Positions 21,471-32,972 of a stretch of DNA of 64,000 nucleotides are shown one piece after another. The stretch is from contig CM040117.1 in the NCBI GenBank assembly GCA_022559845.1, positions 14,036,856-14,100,855 of the forward strand, given 5' to 3'. The stretch comes from Amorphophallus konjac (Eukaryota; Streptophyta; Magnoliopsida; Alismatales; Araceae). Positions within the stretch are counted from its first letter, which is position 1. Each line of letters opens with the position of its first letter. The notes beneath the pieces were generated by a model. That model saw only the letters and a program-made list of their open reading frames with translations. It was not told the DNA's origin and made no database searches. The position numbers were made by a program, and so were the translations under genes.

Positions 21471-21617
21471 TTATCAAGTGAATAATTCTTTACATGTGAT
21501 AACTTCGTGTTCCCACTTCTTACATAAACTTCCTAAAGAGTTTATCTAATATTTTTTTTATTTGAAAAATATTAATAATAATAATTTTTTATCATTTTTT
21601 TTATACGGGGTGCTACA

Positions 21618-21630
21618 CCCTCCCCTACTT
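21618..21630 (-). other. Polypurine tract of element C
   Basis: The minus strand reads AAGTAGGGGAGGG directly before the 3' LTR start TGTAGCACCC. This is the expected plus-strand primer. Confidence 0.85.
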
Positions 21631-21715
21631 AAAAGAATTTGGTCCCCAAATTCAATTGTATAAGGGTAAATTCAACTACATAAGGATACTGGAGAAAGTA
21701 TAAGATACTTGCCGA

Positions 21716-24700
21716 CTAAAATAGTTCTGGGTATCTTCTCTTCATAGATTCCTCGGTCTCCCAAGTTGCTTCTTGCTCCGAGCATCGATTCCATTGGATT
21801 TTTACCATAGGGATCGTCTTGCTCCTTAGAACTTGAACTTCGCGGTCGAGGATCTGCATCGGCCTTTGTTCATAAGTAAGATCCCTTTGAATCACCAATT
21901 CAGCATGATTGATGACGTGAGAAGGGTCGTGCACATATTTCTTCAGCATAGATATATGAAATACATTGTGCACTTCCGAGAGTTGAGGAGGTAAGGCAAT
22001 GCGGTAAGCCACCTCGCCCACTCTTTCCAATACTTCAAATGGACCGATAAACCTTGGTGTAAGCTTGCCCTTAACACCGAATCTTCTAATACCTCGGCCA
22101 GGAGATACCTTGAGAAATACATGGTCACCCACTTGAAATTCCAAATCTCTCCTTCTGTTATCAGCATAAGATTTTTGCCTGCACTGAGCTACCTTGAGTC
22201 TCTCTCTGATAAGGTGTATCTTCTCAGTCGAATCTCTAACCATATCTGGGCCTAGAATTTATCTTTCACCGACTTCTTCCCAGCATATTGGAGAACGACA
22301 ACTCCTGCCATAAAGCGCCTCGAAAGGAGCCATTTGAATACTAGCTTGATAGCTGTTATTATATGCAAATTCGGCTAGTGGTAAGTGGTCATGCCAGCTT
22401 CCGCCGAAATCTATAATACATGCCCTTAACATATCTTCAACAACCTGATTTGTCCTTTCAGTCTGACCATCTATCTGGGGATGGAAAGCAGTGCTGAAAT
22501 TAAGTTTCGTCCCCAGAGAGTGTTGTAGACTCTTCAAAAAATGAGAGGTGAAGCGTGGGTCTCGGTCAGATACGATCGAGACGGGAACTCCATGCAATCT
22601 AACCATCTCCTTAATATACAGGGCAGCAAGTACGTCGACTGACCATCGACTTTTGATGGGTAAGAAATGGGTCGATTTAGTTAACCGGTCGATAATTACC
22701 CAAATTCCATCATATCCGCCCCTAAACTTGGGCAAACCCATGATAAAGTCCATTCCAATGTCTTCCCACTTCCACTTGGGAATATCCAACAGATGTAGCT
22801 TTCCGGCGGGTTTTTGATGTTCCGCCTTCACTTGTTGGCATGTGAGGCAACGAGACACAAAGTTTGCTACCTCCCTCTTCATGTTAGGCCACCAGAAAGT
22901 TCTTTTCAAGTCTTGGTACATCTTAGTAGCTCCATGGTGAATTGTGTACCTCGATCTATGAGCTTCTTCAAGAATCTTCTTCTTCAATTCGGGATAGTCG
23001 GGCACACATGTCCGTGCATGAAATAGTAATCTGCCATCAGGTGCCAGCTTGAAATCCAGTCTCTCGTCCAGCTTGCTCTTTATCTCCACTAGCGAGGGAT
23101 CCTCTTCTTGTAACTTCTTGATTTCAGGTAGCAAATCTGGATGTAGGCTCATATGAGATAGAATAATACACATGTTCTTCTCATCTGTGCTGATATCAAG
23201 CTCAGAGAATTTCTCCAGCAGTTTCCATTCTTGTATCATGCAGTTGGCCAATATTGTTCTCGGCTTTCGACTAAGGGCATCAGCTACGGAATTACCCTTA
23301 CTAGGATGGTACTGTATAGTAAAGTCGAAATCCTTAAGATACTCGAGCCAACGCCTTTGTCGCATGTTCAGCTCCTTTTAGGAGAATAAGTACTTTAGGC
23401 TTTTATGATCGGAGTACACAGTGAATTGTTCTCCGTAGAGATAGTGCCTCCAGATCTTTAAAGCGAATACTACTGCGGCCAGTTCTAAGTCATGAACTGG
23501 GTAGTTCTCTTCATATTTCTTCAATTGTCGAGAAGAGTATGTAATGACTCTCCCATTCTGCATTAATACACATCCGAGACCAATACCAGAAGCATCGGTA
23601 TATACCTCGTATTTTTCTCCTTCCATTGGTAATGATAAGACTGGAGTAGTGGTCAAGAGATCCTTCAAAGTTTGGAAACTCTTTTCACAGTCTTCCTTCC
23701 ACTCATAAGGTACTTCCTTGCGGGTTAACCTGGTCAGGGGAACAGCAATTTTGGAGAAGTCCTTTATAAAACGCCGATAGTAACCAGCTAGACCCAAGAA
23801 GCTCCGTATCTCAGTTACATTTGTGGGTTGTTCCCAGTTCTTCACGGCTTCGACCTTTGATGGGTCAACAGCAATTCCGTTCTTCGAAATGATATGGCCT
23901 AAGAAGGATACTTCCTCGAGCCAAAACTCGCATTTGCTGAATTTGGCATATAGCTTGTTTCCCCTTAATATCTGCAATGCCTTCTTGAGGTGTTCTTCAT
24001 GATCCTCTTTGGTCTTTGAATAGATTAGAATATCATCAATAAAGACCACAATAAATTGGTCTAAATAGGGCCTGAATATGCTGTTCATTAACTGCATAAA
24101 AGCTGCGGGGGCATTTGTTAGTCCGAAAGGCATAACAGTAAATTCGTAATGCCCATACCTGCTTCGGAATGCAGTTTTATGAATGTCTTCTTCTTTGATC
24201 TTCAATTGGTGGTAACCAGAACGAAGATCAATCTTGGAGAAATATAAAGCTCCAGATAGTTGATCGAACAGCTCATCAATCCTTGGCAGTGGATACTTGT
24301 TCTTGATTGTAAGGTGATTTAGCTGCCGATAATCTATGCATAATCTCATCGATCCGTCCTTCTTTTTGACGAATAGCACGGGTGCTCCCCATGGGGAAGT
24401 ACTCGGCCTGATGAAACCCTTGTTCAATAACTCCATTAGCTGCTCTTTTAGTTCCTTCAGCTCAGCAGGGGACATTCTGTATGGTGCCCTGGAAATAGGA
24501 CGAGCACCAGGGACAAGGTCGATTGTGAACGACACTTCCCTTTCCGGGGTAAGCCGGTTAAATCTTCTGGAAAAACATCGAGAAAATCCCGAATTACACG
24601 GATGTCATTAAGTTTAACCTTCTCGACTTCCGTGGCAGTCACGAATGCTATGAAAGTCATGCATCCCTTATTCATAAGTTTACTAGCTCGGAGTGCTGAT

Positions 24701-24845
24701 ATAAGAAGTGATTTACTCCGAGGGCTATTGTAAACTAGCTCTGGGAAATCTACGAAAGTTACCTTGCCATGCCGGCAATCTACAGTTGCTTGGTATGTGG
24801 ATAGCCAGTCGGCACCTAGTATGACGTCATAACCCTTATATCTAG
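21716..24845 (-). pseudogene. pol of element C: protease end, RT, RNase H, integrase, chromodomain
   Basis: Four conserved parts lie in order. The protease tail DVILGADWLSTY is at about 24820. The RT has [26 protein letters not shown] and [11 protein letters not shown] (active site at about 24025..24045). A single RNase H has [14 protein letters not shown]. The integrase has an HHCC finger (HHG...CLTCQQ), a DDE core (GMDFIMGLP, IVSDRDPRFTS, DGQTERTNQ) and a GPFEVLERVGEVAYRIALP block. It ends in a chromodomain (ILDREVQVLRSKTIPMVKIQ...EATWETEESMKRRYPELF), the C-terminal type of Tekay/Del chromoviruses thought to steer integration to heterochromatin. Breaks: an indel near 24846, an indel near 24545, TAA at 23378 and TAA at 22259, both TAA explainable as CAA to TAA. 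Confidence 0.9.
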
Positions 24846-26066
24846 GCATATCAGGTCAGCAGGTAAATTATTTCCCTTAATCATCACTTCACAGTTTGGA
24901 TAGTGATAAGTGATATCAGACTCATTCCCAAGAGGTGTAGATATGACCAAATCTAACAGTTCATGTTTCTTAGAAAATGAAGCAGCAAAGTTCTTGGAAA
25001 CGAATGAATGAGTTGCTCCGGTATCGAATAACACTTGAGCAGTTTTTGAACAAGTAGTGAGAGTACCTTCCACAATTCCACCTTCAGTGGTTTCTGTCTC
25101 TTGGAGAGCTTGCAGACGTCCCTGTCTCTTTACCGGACGCTTCTCATCTTTGATGTCCTGCTCCTTCATCAGTGGGCAGTTTGGAATCCGATGCTCTCGA
25201 CTCCCGCATCGAAGGCAAGCTCCTAACTTTCTCCAGCATTCCTCGGTCTTATGACCAGCTTTATCACAATACTTGTAAAGCTCCTTTGATGGTGTGGTGG
25301 TGGAGAATGGCCTGTCATTCTTCTGGAATTTCTTTACCTTGGAGGGCTCCCCTCCCATGAAGAATCGCTTCTTGTTGAAGGATTGTTTGAATTTTCCTGG
25401 GCTTGTAGCGGGTTCCTTCTTGTCTCTTCCTCGGATTCTCTCAGATAATTTGGTGGCATCTTCCAGCAGTTGAGTACGCCGAACCATCTCCGAATAGACT
25501 TGGATGTCCATCGGGGCAAGTTGTGTGATATAATGGGGTCGAAGCCCGTTGAGGAATCTTCTCGCCTTCATCTTTTCTGTACACACCAAGTGGGGTGCAT
25601 ACCTAGACAATCTGGAGAACTGGGCCTCATACTCGGCCACTTTCAAGCCCCGTTGCTTTAGAACGGTGAATTCCGTGGCCTTCTTTTCCTGGATATGATC
25701 GGAGAAGTACTTGTTGTTGAAATGCTCCGTGAATTCATCCCATGTAACATGGTATTCTGGCAGTGTTGCTTCTATGGATTCCCACCAGCATCGAGCATCC
25801 CGCTCAAGTTGGAATACAGCCAGTAAAACTTTCTCCTCGTCCGTACATTGCATTACACGGAAGATTCGTTCCATCTCCTTTAGCCAATTCTCGACATCCT
25901 CGGGGTCGGACGAACCTGTGAACCTTGGTGGGTTCATGTTACGGAAACTCCTGTGGAGGTCACCCGCTCCACGGTTAGCTCCGCCTTGGGCCACTTGCTG
26001 TAGTGCCTGTGTAAGGCCCTGCACGGTGCGCTGCATCTCGCGCCATTGTGCTCTTTCAGCAGCCAT
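24846..26066 (-). pseudogene. gag and protease start of element C
   Basis: The start MAAERAQW at 26066 lies about 240 bases downstream of the PBS. Capsid-type gag: NPPRFTGSSDPEDVENWLKEMERIF, ARCWWESIEATLP, FNNKYFSDHIQEKKATEF and AEYEAQFSRLSRYAPH. Two zinc knuckles follow. The first is degenerate (YCDKAGHKTEEC, first Cys replaced by Tyr) and the second is a perfect CCHC (CLRCGSREHRIPNC). The protease active site VLFDTGATHSFVSKNFA is intact. The frame shifts near 24846, just before the protease C-terminal block. Single-ORF gag-pol organisation is usual for chromoviruses. Confidence 0.9.
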
Positions 26067-26307
26067 GATCCTACAAAAATGTTTAGAGTGTTTAAGTAAG
26101 ATAAGGGTCGGTTTTTATTTATAAGGGTAAAGTCATTAGAAATCTTAACCCATGGCTCTATCCATCTCACCAGGTAAGGTCTACTTATATCCTTAGACTT
26201 CTCTAACCCTGGACTTAGGTTTTTACCTATCCTTGGACTCAAGTTTTTACTTAGATTTCAATTTCTAACCATTTATTTATTTTTTCCTAGTTCCCTAGGT
26301 TTGAAAA

Positions 26308-26324
26308 CCTAGGCTCTGATACCA
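26308..26324 (-). other. Primer-binding site of element C (initiator tRNA-Met)
   Basis: The minus strand reads TGGTATCAGAGCCTAGG, the usual initiator-Met PBS of plant LTR elements, seven bases inside the 5' LTR end. Confidence 0.95.
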
Positions 26325-27265
26325 CGAAGACTGTCACGCCCCGAGCGCGGAAGATTACCCGGAGGCGTGACGCGTCTATATAGATCGTGTCAATCATGTA
26401 AATATCAGAGTGTGCAAATAACTAAGATTTAACTCGAAATTAATACAAATAGTACGAGCTGACAATTGTCACAACAAATCAAAGGACAAATACATATGTT
26501 CCCAGAGTCCAACGACTAGGCTTCAAATCTTAAGCAGTTCTAATCAAGTTGACTAATACAAATGACATAGATGAATTGATACAACTGACATAAGTGAACT
26601 AATACAATAACACAAAGGACATGATAATTTCATAACTTCACTCTAACACTCATCACTCAGTCTCATTCCCTTCCGAGTGTTGGTTGACATCCAAATTACC
26701 TAAAAATATTAGAAAACAACTAGATGAGCGAATCGCTCAATAGGAATTACATCTCAAGATTTAACAGGCTTTAAGTGGTTTACAAGTTCAATTAATGTCA
26801 GTAAAGCTATGCATATAGATGAGTAGATATCAAGGATTGTAAAAATCGACAAGAGTAGTGAAGGAATAACAAGTGAGAGTATAAGGATTCCAACTTCAAT
26901 GCAGTAATAGCAAGAGATTCAAACAAGTAATAACTGGAATTAACGAAATCTTCCCAAGAGAGTAAGAACTCATGTCAAGCAAGTAATAGAAAGTAATATA
27001 AATTCAAGCATGTAAAACTGGAATTGGCTATTTATCAATTTCATTCAAGTAAAACTTTACCCTTCTGCGGGTCTCAAGTCAAATCAATCAAGTAATATCA
27101 TGAGAATGAGTGGAATGTCTAAAGCCTAGCAAGCAAGTACTCCGGTGCAATGCCAAACACCGTGGTCAATAAACTCCCATGGGCACAAGTACCTTCGGGT
27201 GCTCCCCCCAGGACCAGACCGGGCCCTATATGCACATCATTTATCATGTTTGTTGACATCCACTC

Positions 27266-27274
27266 TTATTTATA
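27266..27274 (-). promoter_or_regulatory. TATA box of element C, 5' LTR
   Basis: The minus strand reads CCATATTGGCTATAAATAAG, with the TATA box preceded by a CCAAT-like ATTGG. Transcription would begin near 27240 and run left through gag-pol. Confidence 0.65.
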
Positions 27275-27604
27275 GCCAATATGGAATTTCAAGGTTTGAC
27301 CAGTATGATATATAAGGTGGAATTATGGAATGGAGTTCAAGGGCGCATTTATGTGTAGGGATGAACTAGGAGTGGAAACCAGTAACGTTTGATACACGAA
27401 AAAAAACTAGATAAGAGAGGTACCTTATGGGCCACCTGATAATTTTAGAAACGACACCCTTACTGTGGGATGCCCTTTCTGGGAATTATACAGGGTTTAG
27501 AGGACCCTGTCAGGAGTTAAATATCACTTCTCAGGCTGCCATCTATCAGTGGAGATGGTAAAAGAGAAGGCCTAACGATCTGGTTAATGTAATGAGCCGG
27601 CTGT

Positions 27605-27925
27605 GTCGACTCAGTAGTTCATCGAGTCAACCCTGCAGTTCATCGTGTCAACCCTGCGAACAGGCTGGGTCGACCCTGTGAACAGGCAGGGTCGACTCTG
27701 CAGTTCATCGCGTCAACGCGGTGAACAGGCAGGGTCGACCCTGTCAACAGGCAGGGTCGACTCTGTCGTTCGCTGCGTCAACGCAGTGAACAGGCATTAT
27801 CGACAGGCAGGGTCGACTCTGCCGTTCACTGCGTCAACGCAGTGAACAGGCAGCGTTGACCCTGTCAACAGGCAGGGTCGACTCTGCCAACAGGCAGGGT
27901 CGACCCTGTCAACAGGTAGGGTCGA
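27605..27925. repeat. GTCGAC-rich VNTR in the C LTR (right copy)
   Basis: Shorter counterpart of 18885..19285, with the same AACAGGCAGGGTCGAC units and CACTGCG/CGCAGTG hairpins. Confidence 0.85.
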
Positions 27926-28499
27926 TACTTTCTTTTGTTCTCCAGTTTTCATGCCCTTCCAATCCTCCTTTCACTCTAAGTTCTTCACAAAAGTTCTTCT
28001 TCTCTTGTAGATATAGATTTTCTTCTTCTACCACATCCTCCAATTATTCTTAGTTTTTAAGTTATAATTAATTTTCTACGGTTCTATTTTTTACTCAGTA
28101 ACTGTTCACCTGCGCCTATAGATCTCATTTTTTCACATTTTTCACCTTCTTCCTCTCATTTTCTCTCTCTGCACTCTTCATAAAACTTCTTCCTAACCTT
28201 CCAATCTATGACTTTCTCTTCTTTCACATATTCTCATTCTCTCTAGATTTTTCATTATTCTCCTTCTTAGAACCCCCTATTTTCAATATCATTTCATTGT
28301 GCTTTCAACTTGGTCTTTTTCCACTTGGCCTCTTTCAACTTGGTCTTTTTCCACATTTTTCATCTTCTTGACTACAATTTCTTCTTTCACTATTTTCATG
28401 CTTTAGTTTCTCTCATATAACATTTTTAACATGGTGGTTTTAGTTTCACATAAATTGACATAATGACAGGCCCTTTACTAAAGCATGAACTATATCAAA

Positions 28500-29120
28500 T
28501 ATAGATATTAGCTAATACATGCTAATCGTCCTAGATTTAAGCTAACACATGTTAATCATTCTAGATATGAGACTAATACTTACTAATACTTGCTAATACT
28601 TGCTAACTATTCTGGGTATAAGGCTAATACATACTAATTATCTTAGGTATAAAGCTAATACATGCTAATCATCTCAAGTATGAAGCTAATGCATGCTAAT
28701 CGGCTTAGGTATGAAGCTAATACATGCTAATCATCTCAAGTATGAAGCTAATGCATGCTAATCGACTTAGATATGAAGCTAATACATGCTAATCATCCTA
28801 GATTTAAATTAACACTTACTAATTATTCTAGGTATGAGACTAATACTTACTAATACTTGTTAATACTTGCTAATACTTTCTAATTATTTTCGGTATAAGG
28901 CTAATACATGCTAATTATCTTAGGTATAAAGTTAATACATGCTAATCATCTCATGTATGAAGCTAATGCATGCTAATCATCCTAGATTTAAGCCAACACA
29001 TGTTAATCATTCTAGATATGAGACAAATATTTGCTAATTATTCTGGGTATAAAGTTAATACATGCTAATTATCTTAGGTATGAAGCTAAGGCATACTAAT
29101 CATCCTAGATTTAAGCCAAA
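28500..29120. repeat. CTAATACATGCTAAT tandem array in the C LTR (right copy)
   Basis: Counterpart of 19855..20475 with the same unit order and only scattered substitutions. Confidence 0.85.
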
Positions 29121-29630
29121 ACATGCTTTATAAACACTAAATATCGCATGGAAATGAGCCTAAGACTAAATGCCTAGACTAATCATCCTAGATTAGCTAT
29201 TAGTTTAGTTAAAAGTTGAGAACACCTACTATAACATGATGTGTAACCACTAAATACCGCATGGAGATGAGACTAATCACTAATTTTACATGCTAATATA
29301 ACCTAGATTAGCTATGGTTTGGTTAAAGCTCGAGATCACCTACCTCCGTGTGGTGGCAGAAAGGGTACAGGTGGAAGAAGAAAGGAAGAAGATCAGCTCC
29401 TTCCCTCCTCTACAATGCTTCAGAGAATGCTCCCACGTTCTCTGCAGCAAGGCTTCGAATGTCAGAGAAGGCAAGAGTCTCTGCCTCAATAGAGGGGTAT
29501 AATATAGGGATTTTAGGATTTTTGGTAGACAGGAGGGGAACCAGATCTGAAATAATAGCATCCCATAGTGCGATGCCAACTCAAATAGGCTGTTCGTGTC
29601 TCTTTACGAAGTGCTGTAAGTTGGGGTGCA

Positions 29631-30166
29631 TTGTTCATAAGTTAAGATTCCAAGTTAAACTTCAAAGATTTTTATCTTTAAAAATTGATGGAGTTAGTTT
29701 ATGAAATTGCATGGGTGAGATCCTTACATTTTTCTCTATTTTTACATATAATTTTTTTTGAAAAATTCTTTTTAAATAAAAAGTGATACTATTCATGACA
29801 CTATTCACGTATGAAAAGGACAGATGCCAACGTAGATTTGTCTAATTGCTAGCCTATCGTATATAATTATTTGGCACAAAAAATAAATTGTGGATGCACT
29901 GTTCATAAGTTAAGATTCTAAGTTAAACTTCAAAGATTTTTATCTTTAAAAATTGATGGAGTTAGTTTATGAAATTGCATGGGTGAGATCCTTACATTTT
30001 TCTCTATTTTTACATATAATTTTTTTTGAAAAAATTTTTTTAAATAAAAATTGATACTATTCATGGCACTATTCACGTATGAAAAAGACAGATGCCAACG
30101 TAGATTTGTCTAATTGCTAGCCTATCGTATATAATTATTTGGCATAAAAAATAAATTGTAAATGCT
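29631..30166. repeat. 268-bp tandem duplication private to the right C LTR
   Basis: The segment starting TTGTTCATAAGTTAAGATTC at 29631 restarts as CTGTTCATAAGTTAAGATTC at 29899, joined through a short (G)GATGCA/GGTGCA homology. The left LTR has a single copy. The two copies already differ by several bases. Confidence 0.9.
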
Positions 30167-30232
30167 AGGATTTGAACCCTAGTCATTGGGTTGAACGAGA
30201 AGTTACTTAACCAACTACACTAGAAAGTCACT
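30158..30232 (-). other. tRNA-like module 1 (right C LTR)
   Basis: Counterpart of 21235..21309. On the minus strand it keeps a box B of GGGTTCAAATCC and a box A region of CTAGTGTAGTTGGTTAAG. Confidence 0.55.
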
Positions 30233-30316
30233 TATTAAGTGAGTAATCTTTACATATGATAACTTTGTGTTCCTACTTCTTACATAATAACATATAATTA
30301 TTTGGCAAAAACGTAA

Positions 30317-30392
30317 ATGGTGGATGCTAGGATTTGAACCTTGGTCATTGGGTTGAAAGGTAAGTTACTTAACCAACTACACTAGGAAGCCA
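30317..30392 (-). other. tRNA-like module 2 (right C LTR)
   Basis: Counterpart of 21397..21470 with box A TAGTGTAGTTG and box B GGTTCAAATCC both unchanged. Confidence 0.6.
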
Positions 30393-30498
30393 CTTATTAA
30401 GTGAATAATTCTTTACATGTGATAACTTCGTGTTCCCACTTCTTACATAAACTTCCTAAAGAGTTTATCTAATAATTTTTTTTATACGGGGTGCTACA

Positions 30499-31901
30499 GT
30501 CGTGCAGCCGTTGTTTCATTCTGACGCCCTATGCCTTGGCCGTTGCTTCCTTGAAGAGTCCAACTTGTTGGGTCTTCTTCCCGTTGATCTTATCTTTTAG
30601 GGATAAGGTTGATAGTGACGGATGTTCCTTAGAGCGTTATTTCCAAGTGGTGGTCTGTCGTGCAGCCGTTACTTCCTTCAGAGAGTCCTGGCAGTTCAGG
30701 CCTTTTCTCTGCTACTCCGTGGCCAAAGATAAGGGTTTGGATTGACGATATCTCTTTCAAATCTGATCCTCAGCACCTTCTGTTTGATTCTATGGACTCT
30801 TGGTGATATTATCTTCGAGGATTTGTTAAGAATTATCCCTTTATCTTGCTGGATTATCCTCTGCTCGACCTAAGAGTTTGAGGGTCTATAAATAGAACCC
30901 TTGACTTCATGGCCCAGGGAGGAGGATTTTGAAATTCACGACGAAGTGCTGCCGAACTCAGGAGCCATCTTCATCCAAGAGGAACTGCTTCCCACGTTCA
31001 TCCATCTCATAATCAAGGGAGTACTTTGGTTTTAGTCTTTCAAGTTCATTGCATGCTTAAGTTCTTCCCTGGTTTTTCCTCAATCAAAGCATTGTCCCTC
31101 CTCTTTCTCCACGTTTTCTCACTGTTCTCTAAGCATCCAAACATCCTCCTAATCTTTTAAAAATGCCCAGAGGGGTTAAAAAAAACCAAAAACTCCTCGG
31201 TAATCCCCTTTCCTTTTGATGTCCTTAAGTTCTTTGAGAATTGATGCTATATTATTGAAAGTGCTAATTTGGGTTGTTTTGTTCGTGTCTTCTACATCTT
31301 TGGCAGGTTTACAGGTTCACCAGTACGAGGCCCAAGTCTTCTAGCCGGCTGGAAGAGTTGGAGTTAAAAGAATCTACACTTTGCTACTGCAGGTTATCTG
31401 ACGGTCTGGTGCAGGCGCGTCATCTTCTCCTGGCGGTCTATCGGGTGGCCGTTACTTTCCAAGTAACGCACAGGGTCCTGGCCGTTATTTCTAGCTGACC
31501 TGCAGGTTCTCTTTGGTTTTCTCTCCCGTGGGCGGGTGCTTCATCCACCTATTTCCAAGATATTTACAGGTCTTTTGCTTGTTTTTACTTTGGTGGCGAT
31601 CACATCTTTCCTTAGTCTTAGGCATTAGCTTTCTCATTCATCATACATCTCTTTTATTTCCTTGCTTGCTCCACCCCTTATGGTGTGTTTTATTTGCTCT
31701 TTTGCTCCACGCCCCGGCGTGTGTTTTCCCTCTTCTTTAGCGTAGTTTGAGCGAGATAGCATGCCCATGCTAGAGCTAGCTTTGATTGCCTAGGTTCATG
31801 ATCACATGTTCGTAGGTTAAGAGCGGATCTTTGATTACTTGCTTGTCGTTTCATTATTCAAAACCCCAAAGGAAAGATAGATAGGCAAAATAAAATCAAC
31901 A
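30499..31901 (+). repeat. 5' LTR of element B, second part
   Basis: Resumes after element C with the second TSD copy GTCGT (30499..30503) and runs to AAATCAACA at 31901, matching 49787..51184 of the 3' LTR. It includes the TATA box at 30887..30895. Reading frames such as 31513..31740 recur in the 3' LTR and have no recognisable domain. Confidence 0.95.
30887..30895 (+). promoter_or_regulatory. TATA box of element B, 5' LTR
   Basis: GGGTCTATAAATAGAACCC is a textbook TATA box, conserved at 50171..50179 in the 3' LTR. The transcript would start near 30920. In this copy the upstream U3 is separated from its start by element C. Confidence 0.75.
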
Positions 31902-31910
31902 GATAATTTT

Positions 31911-31928
31911 TTGGCGATCACGGTGGGA
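31911..31928 (+). other. Primer-binding site of element B
   Basis: TTGGCGATCACGGTGGGA lies nine bases after the LTR end. It resembles a tRNA-Arg type site (TGGCGA...GGTGGGA) with a four-base mismatch block in the middle. The tRNA assignment is inference. Confidence 0.65.
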
Positions 31929-32972
31929 TAACTTGTGCCAATCGTGCTTTTGATAACTGTTTAGACCTGCCATCATCTGCTTGTTTAGTTTCCCTTGGTT
32001 TCCCCCTTTACTTCCTGCTGATTCTGGTTTTCTGGGTGCTCCGACGGCCCTGTGGCCCTGCGTTACAGTTCTCTGACGCAGGGGCATTAGACCGCCACTT
32101 TGGTTCTACTGTGTGAGCTTCTACGGGTTTTTCTGTTATTTCTGTCCGATTTTGGCTCTGGCTCATTTGACGGACCCATCTCCCTGCGTCATATCATTTC
32201 TGGCGGTCTGGCACTCGACCGTTATTTTACTCTAACGCAGGGTTCTTCGACCGTCATACTCCTGGCAGGTACGCATCCGAGGTGCATTTATTTCCACAGT
32301 TTCTGCTGTGATTTATTGCTTGGGTGGTACTTGACTTCCTCCTTGTTTTGTTCATATCTTCATATCATTGTGTGCATCATTGATTGCTAGATTTTAGGCT
32401 AGACTTTGCATGCACTTCGGTGTACATAGGGTCATTCATCTTGTCATATCGTAGATTGCATTTTCCTACCTTGTTGTGACGACCTCTCGTCTCCATATTC
32501 CTTGGAGCCGACCAGGAAATCATAGCAGGGACCTCCATATGTCCCCGCGAGCCGTGGATTCCCACACGGACTCCGGGCCGGTTGTACCTTTCCTACCCCG
32601 CGTCTAGGGTTGCATAAGTGAAGGAGTGATTACACTTAGAGTCAAACCAAGTCCCATATCCATCTCCTACTAGGAACCCATTGTTGAGAGCACATATCAA
32701 TCAAATCCACTAAAGTTCCAAAGGAGAAATCATAAGAACCTTGTCGCATCATTCTAAACAACTTGGTTTCCTTTGAGTGCCTTCATCTTCTATCACTTGC
32801 ATCTTGTTAGAATCACCTAAGTTTGGTTGCTTATTGTGTGTTTTTGTGTTGGTTGTTTTTACATTTTGTCAAGGTCGTTCGTTGCATGTGGAGTTGTTTT
32901 CGTCCATCTGAATCATCTCCTCAAGACATTTCCTTCTTCACATTCTATTCCAATCCTCTTTTCGAGTCCACC
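31929..32972 (+). other. Untranslated leader of element B
   Basis: No coding region is evident. 32050..32285 holds more ACGG...CCGT inverted-repeat units. The open frame of gag extends 50 codons upstream of the chosen ATG but that part has no family similarity. Confidence 0.5.

Larger units (their letters stand above)
17610..21617 (-). repeat. 3' LTR of element C (left copy, 4.0 kb)
   Basis: On the plus strand it runs from TGTCACGCCCC to GGGTGCTACA. It matches the right LTR over its whole length. It contains the TATA box (18544..18552), a GTCGAC-rich VNTR (18885..19285), a long array of CTAATACATGCTAATCATC-like units (19855..20475) and two tRNA-like modules (21235..21309, 21397..21470). Short reading frames at 18705..18959 and 20659..21049 recur in the other LTR and show no recognisable domain. 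Confidence 0.95.
17610..30498 (-). mobile_element. Element C: Tekay/Del-type chromovirus with 4-kb LTRs
   Basis: A complete minus-strand Ty3/gypsy element inserted in the 5' LTR of B. TSD GTCGT is at 17605..17609 and 30499..30503. The LTRs are 17610..21617 (3' in element sense) and 26332..30498 (5'). The PBS is complementary to initiator tRNA-Met and a purine tract precedes the 3' LTR. The internal part encodes gag, protease, RT, RNase H, integrase and a C-terminal chromodomain. Single RNase H plus chromodomain places it outside the Tat lineage. LTRs are nearly identical apart from repeat copy number. Two frameshifts and two in-frame TAA codons break the polyprotein. Confidence 0.95.
26332..30498 (-). 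repeat. 5' LTR of element C (right copy, 4.17 kb)
   Basis: Same termini as the left LTR and near identity along its length. Differences visible by eye: one fewer VNTR unit (27605..27925), a 268-bp tandem duplication (29631..29898 and 29899..30166) and scattered point changes. The promoter TATA is at 27266..27274, so U3 spans about 3.2 kb and holds all the repeat arrays and tRNA-like modules (30158..30232, 30317..30392). Confidence 0.95.

Noticed and set aside
31513..31740. Hydrophobic 75-codon frame (repeated at 50796..51023)
   Set aside because: It lies downstream of the TATA in the B LTR and is hydrophobic only because of T-rich sequence; no start context or family support.
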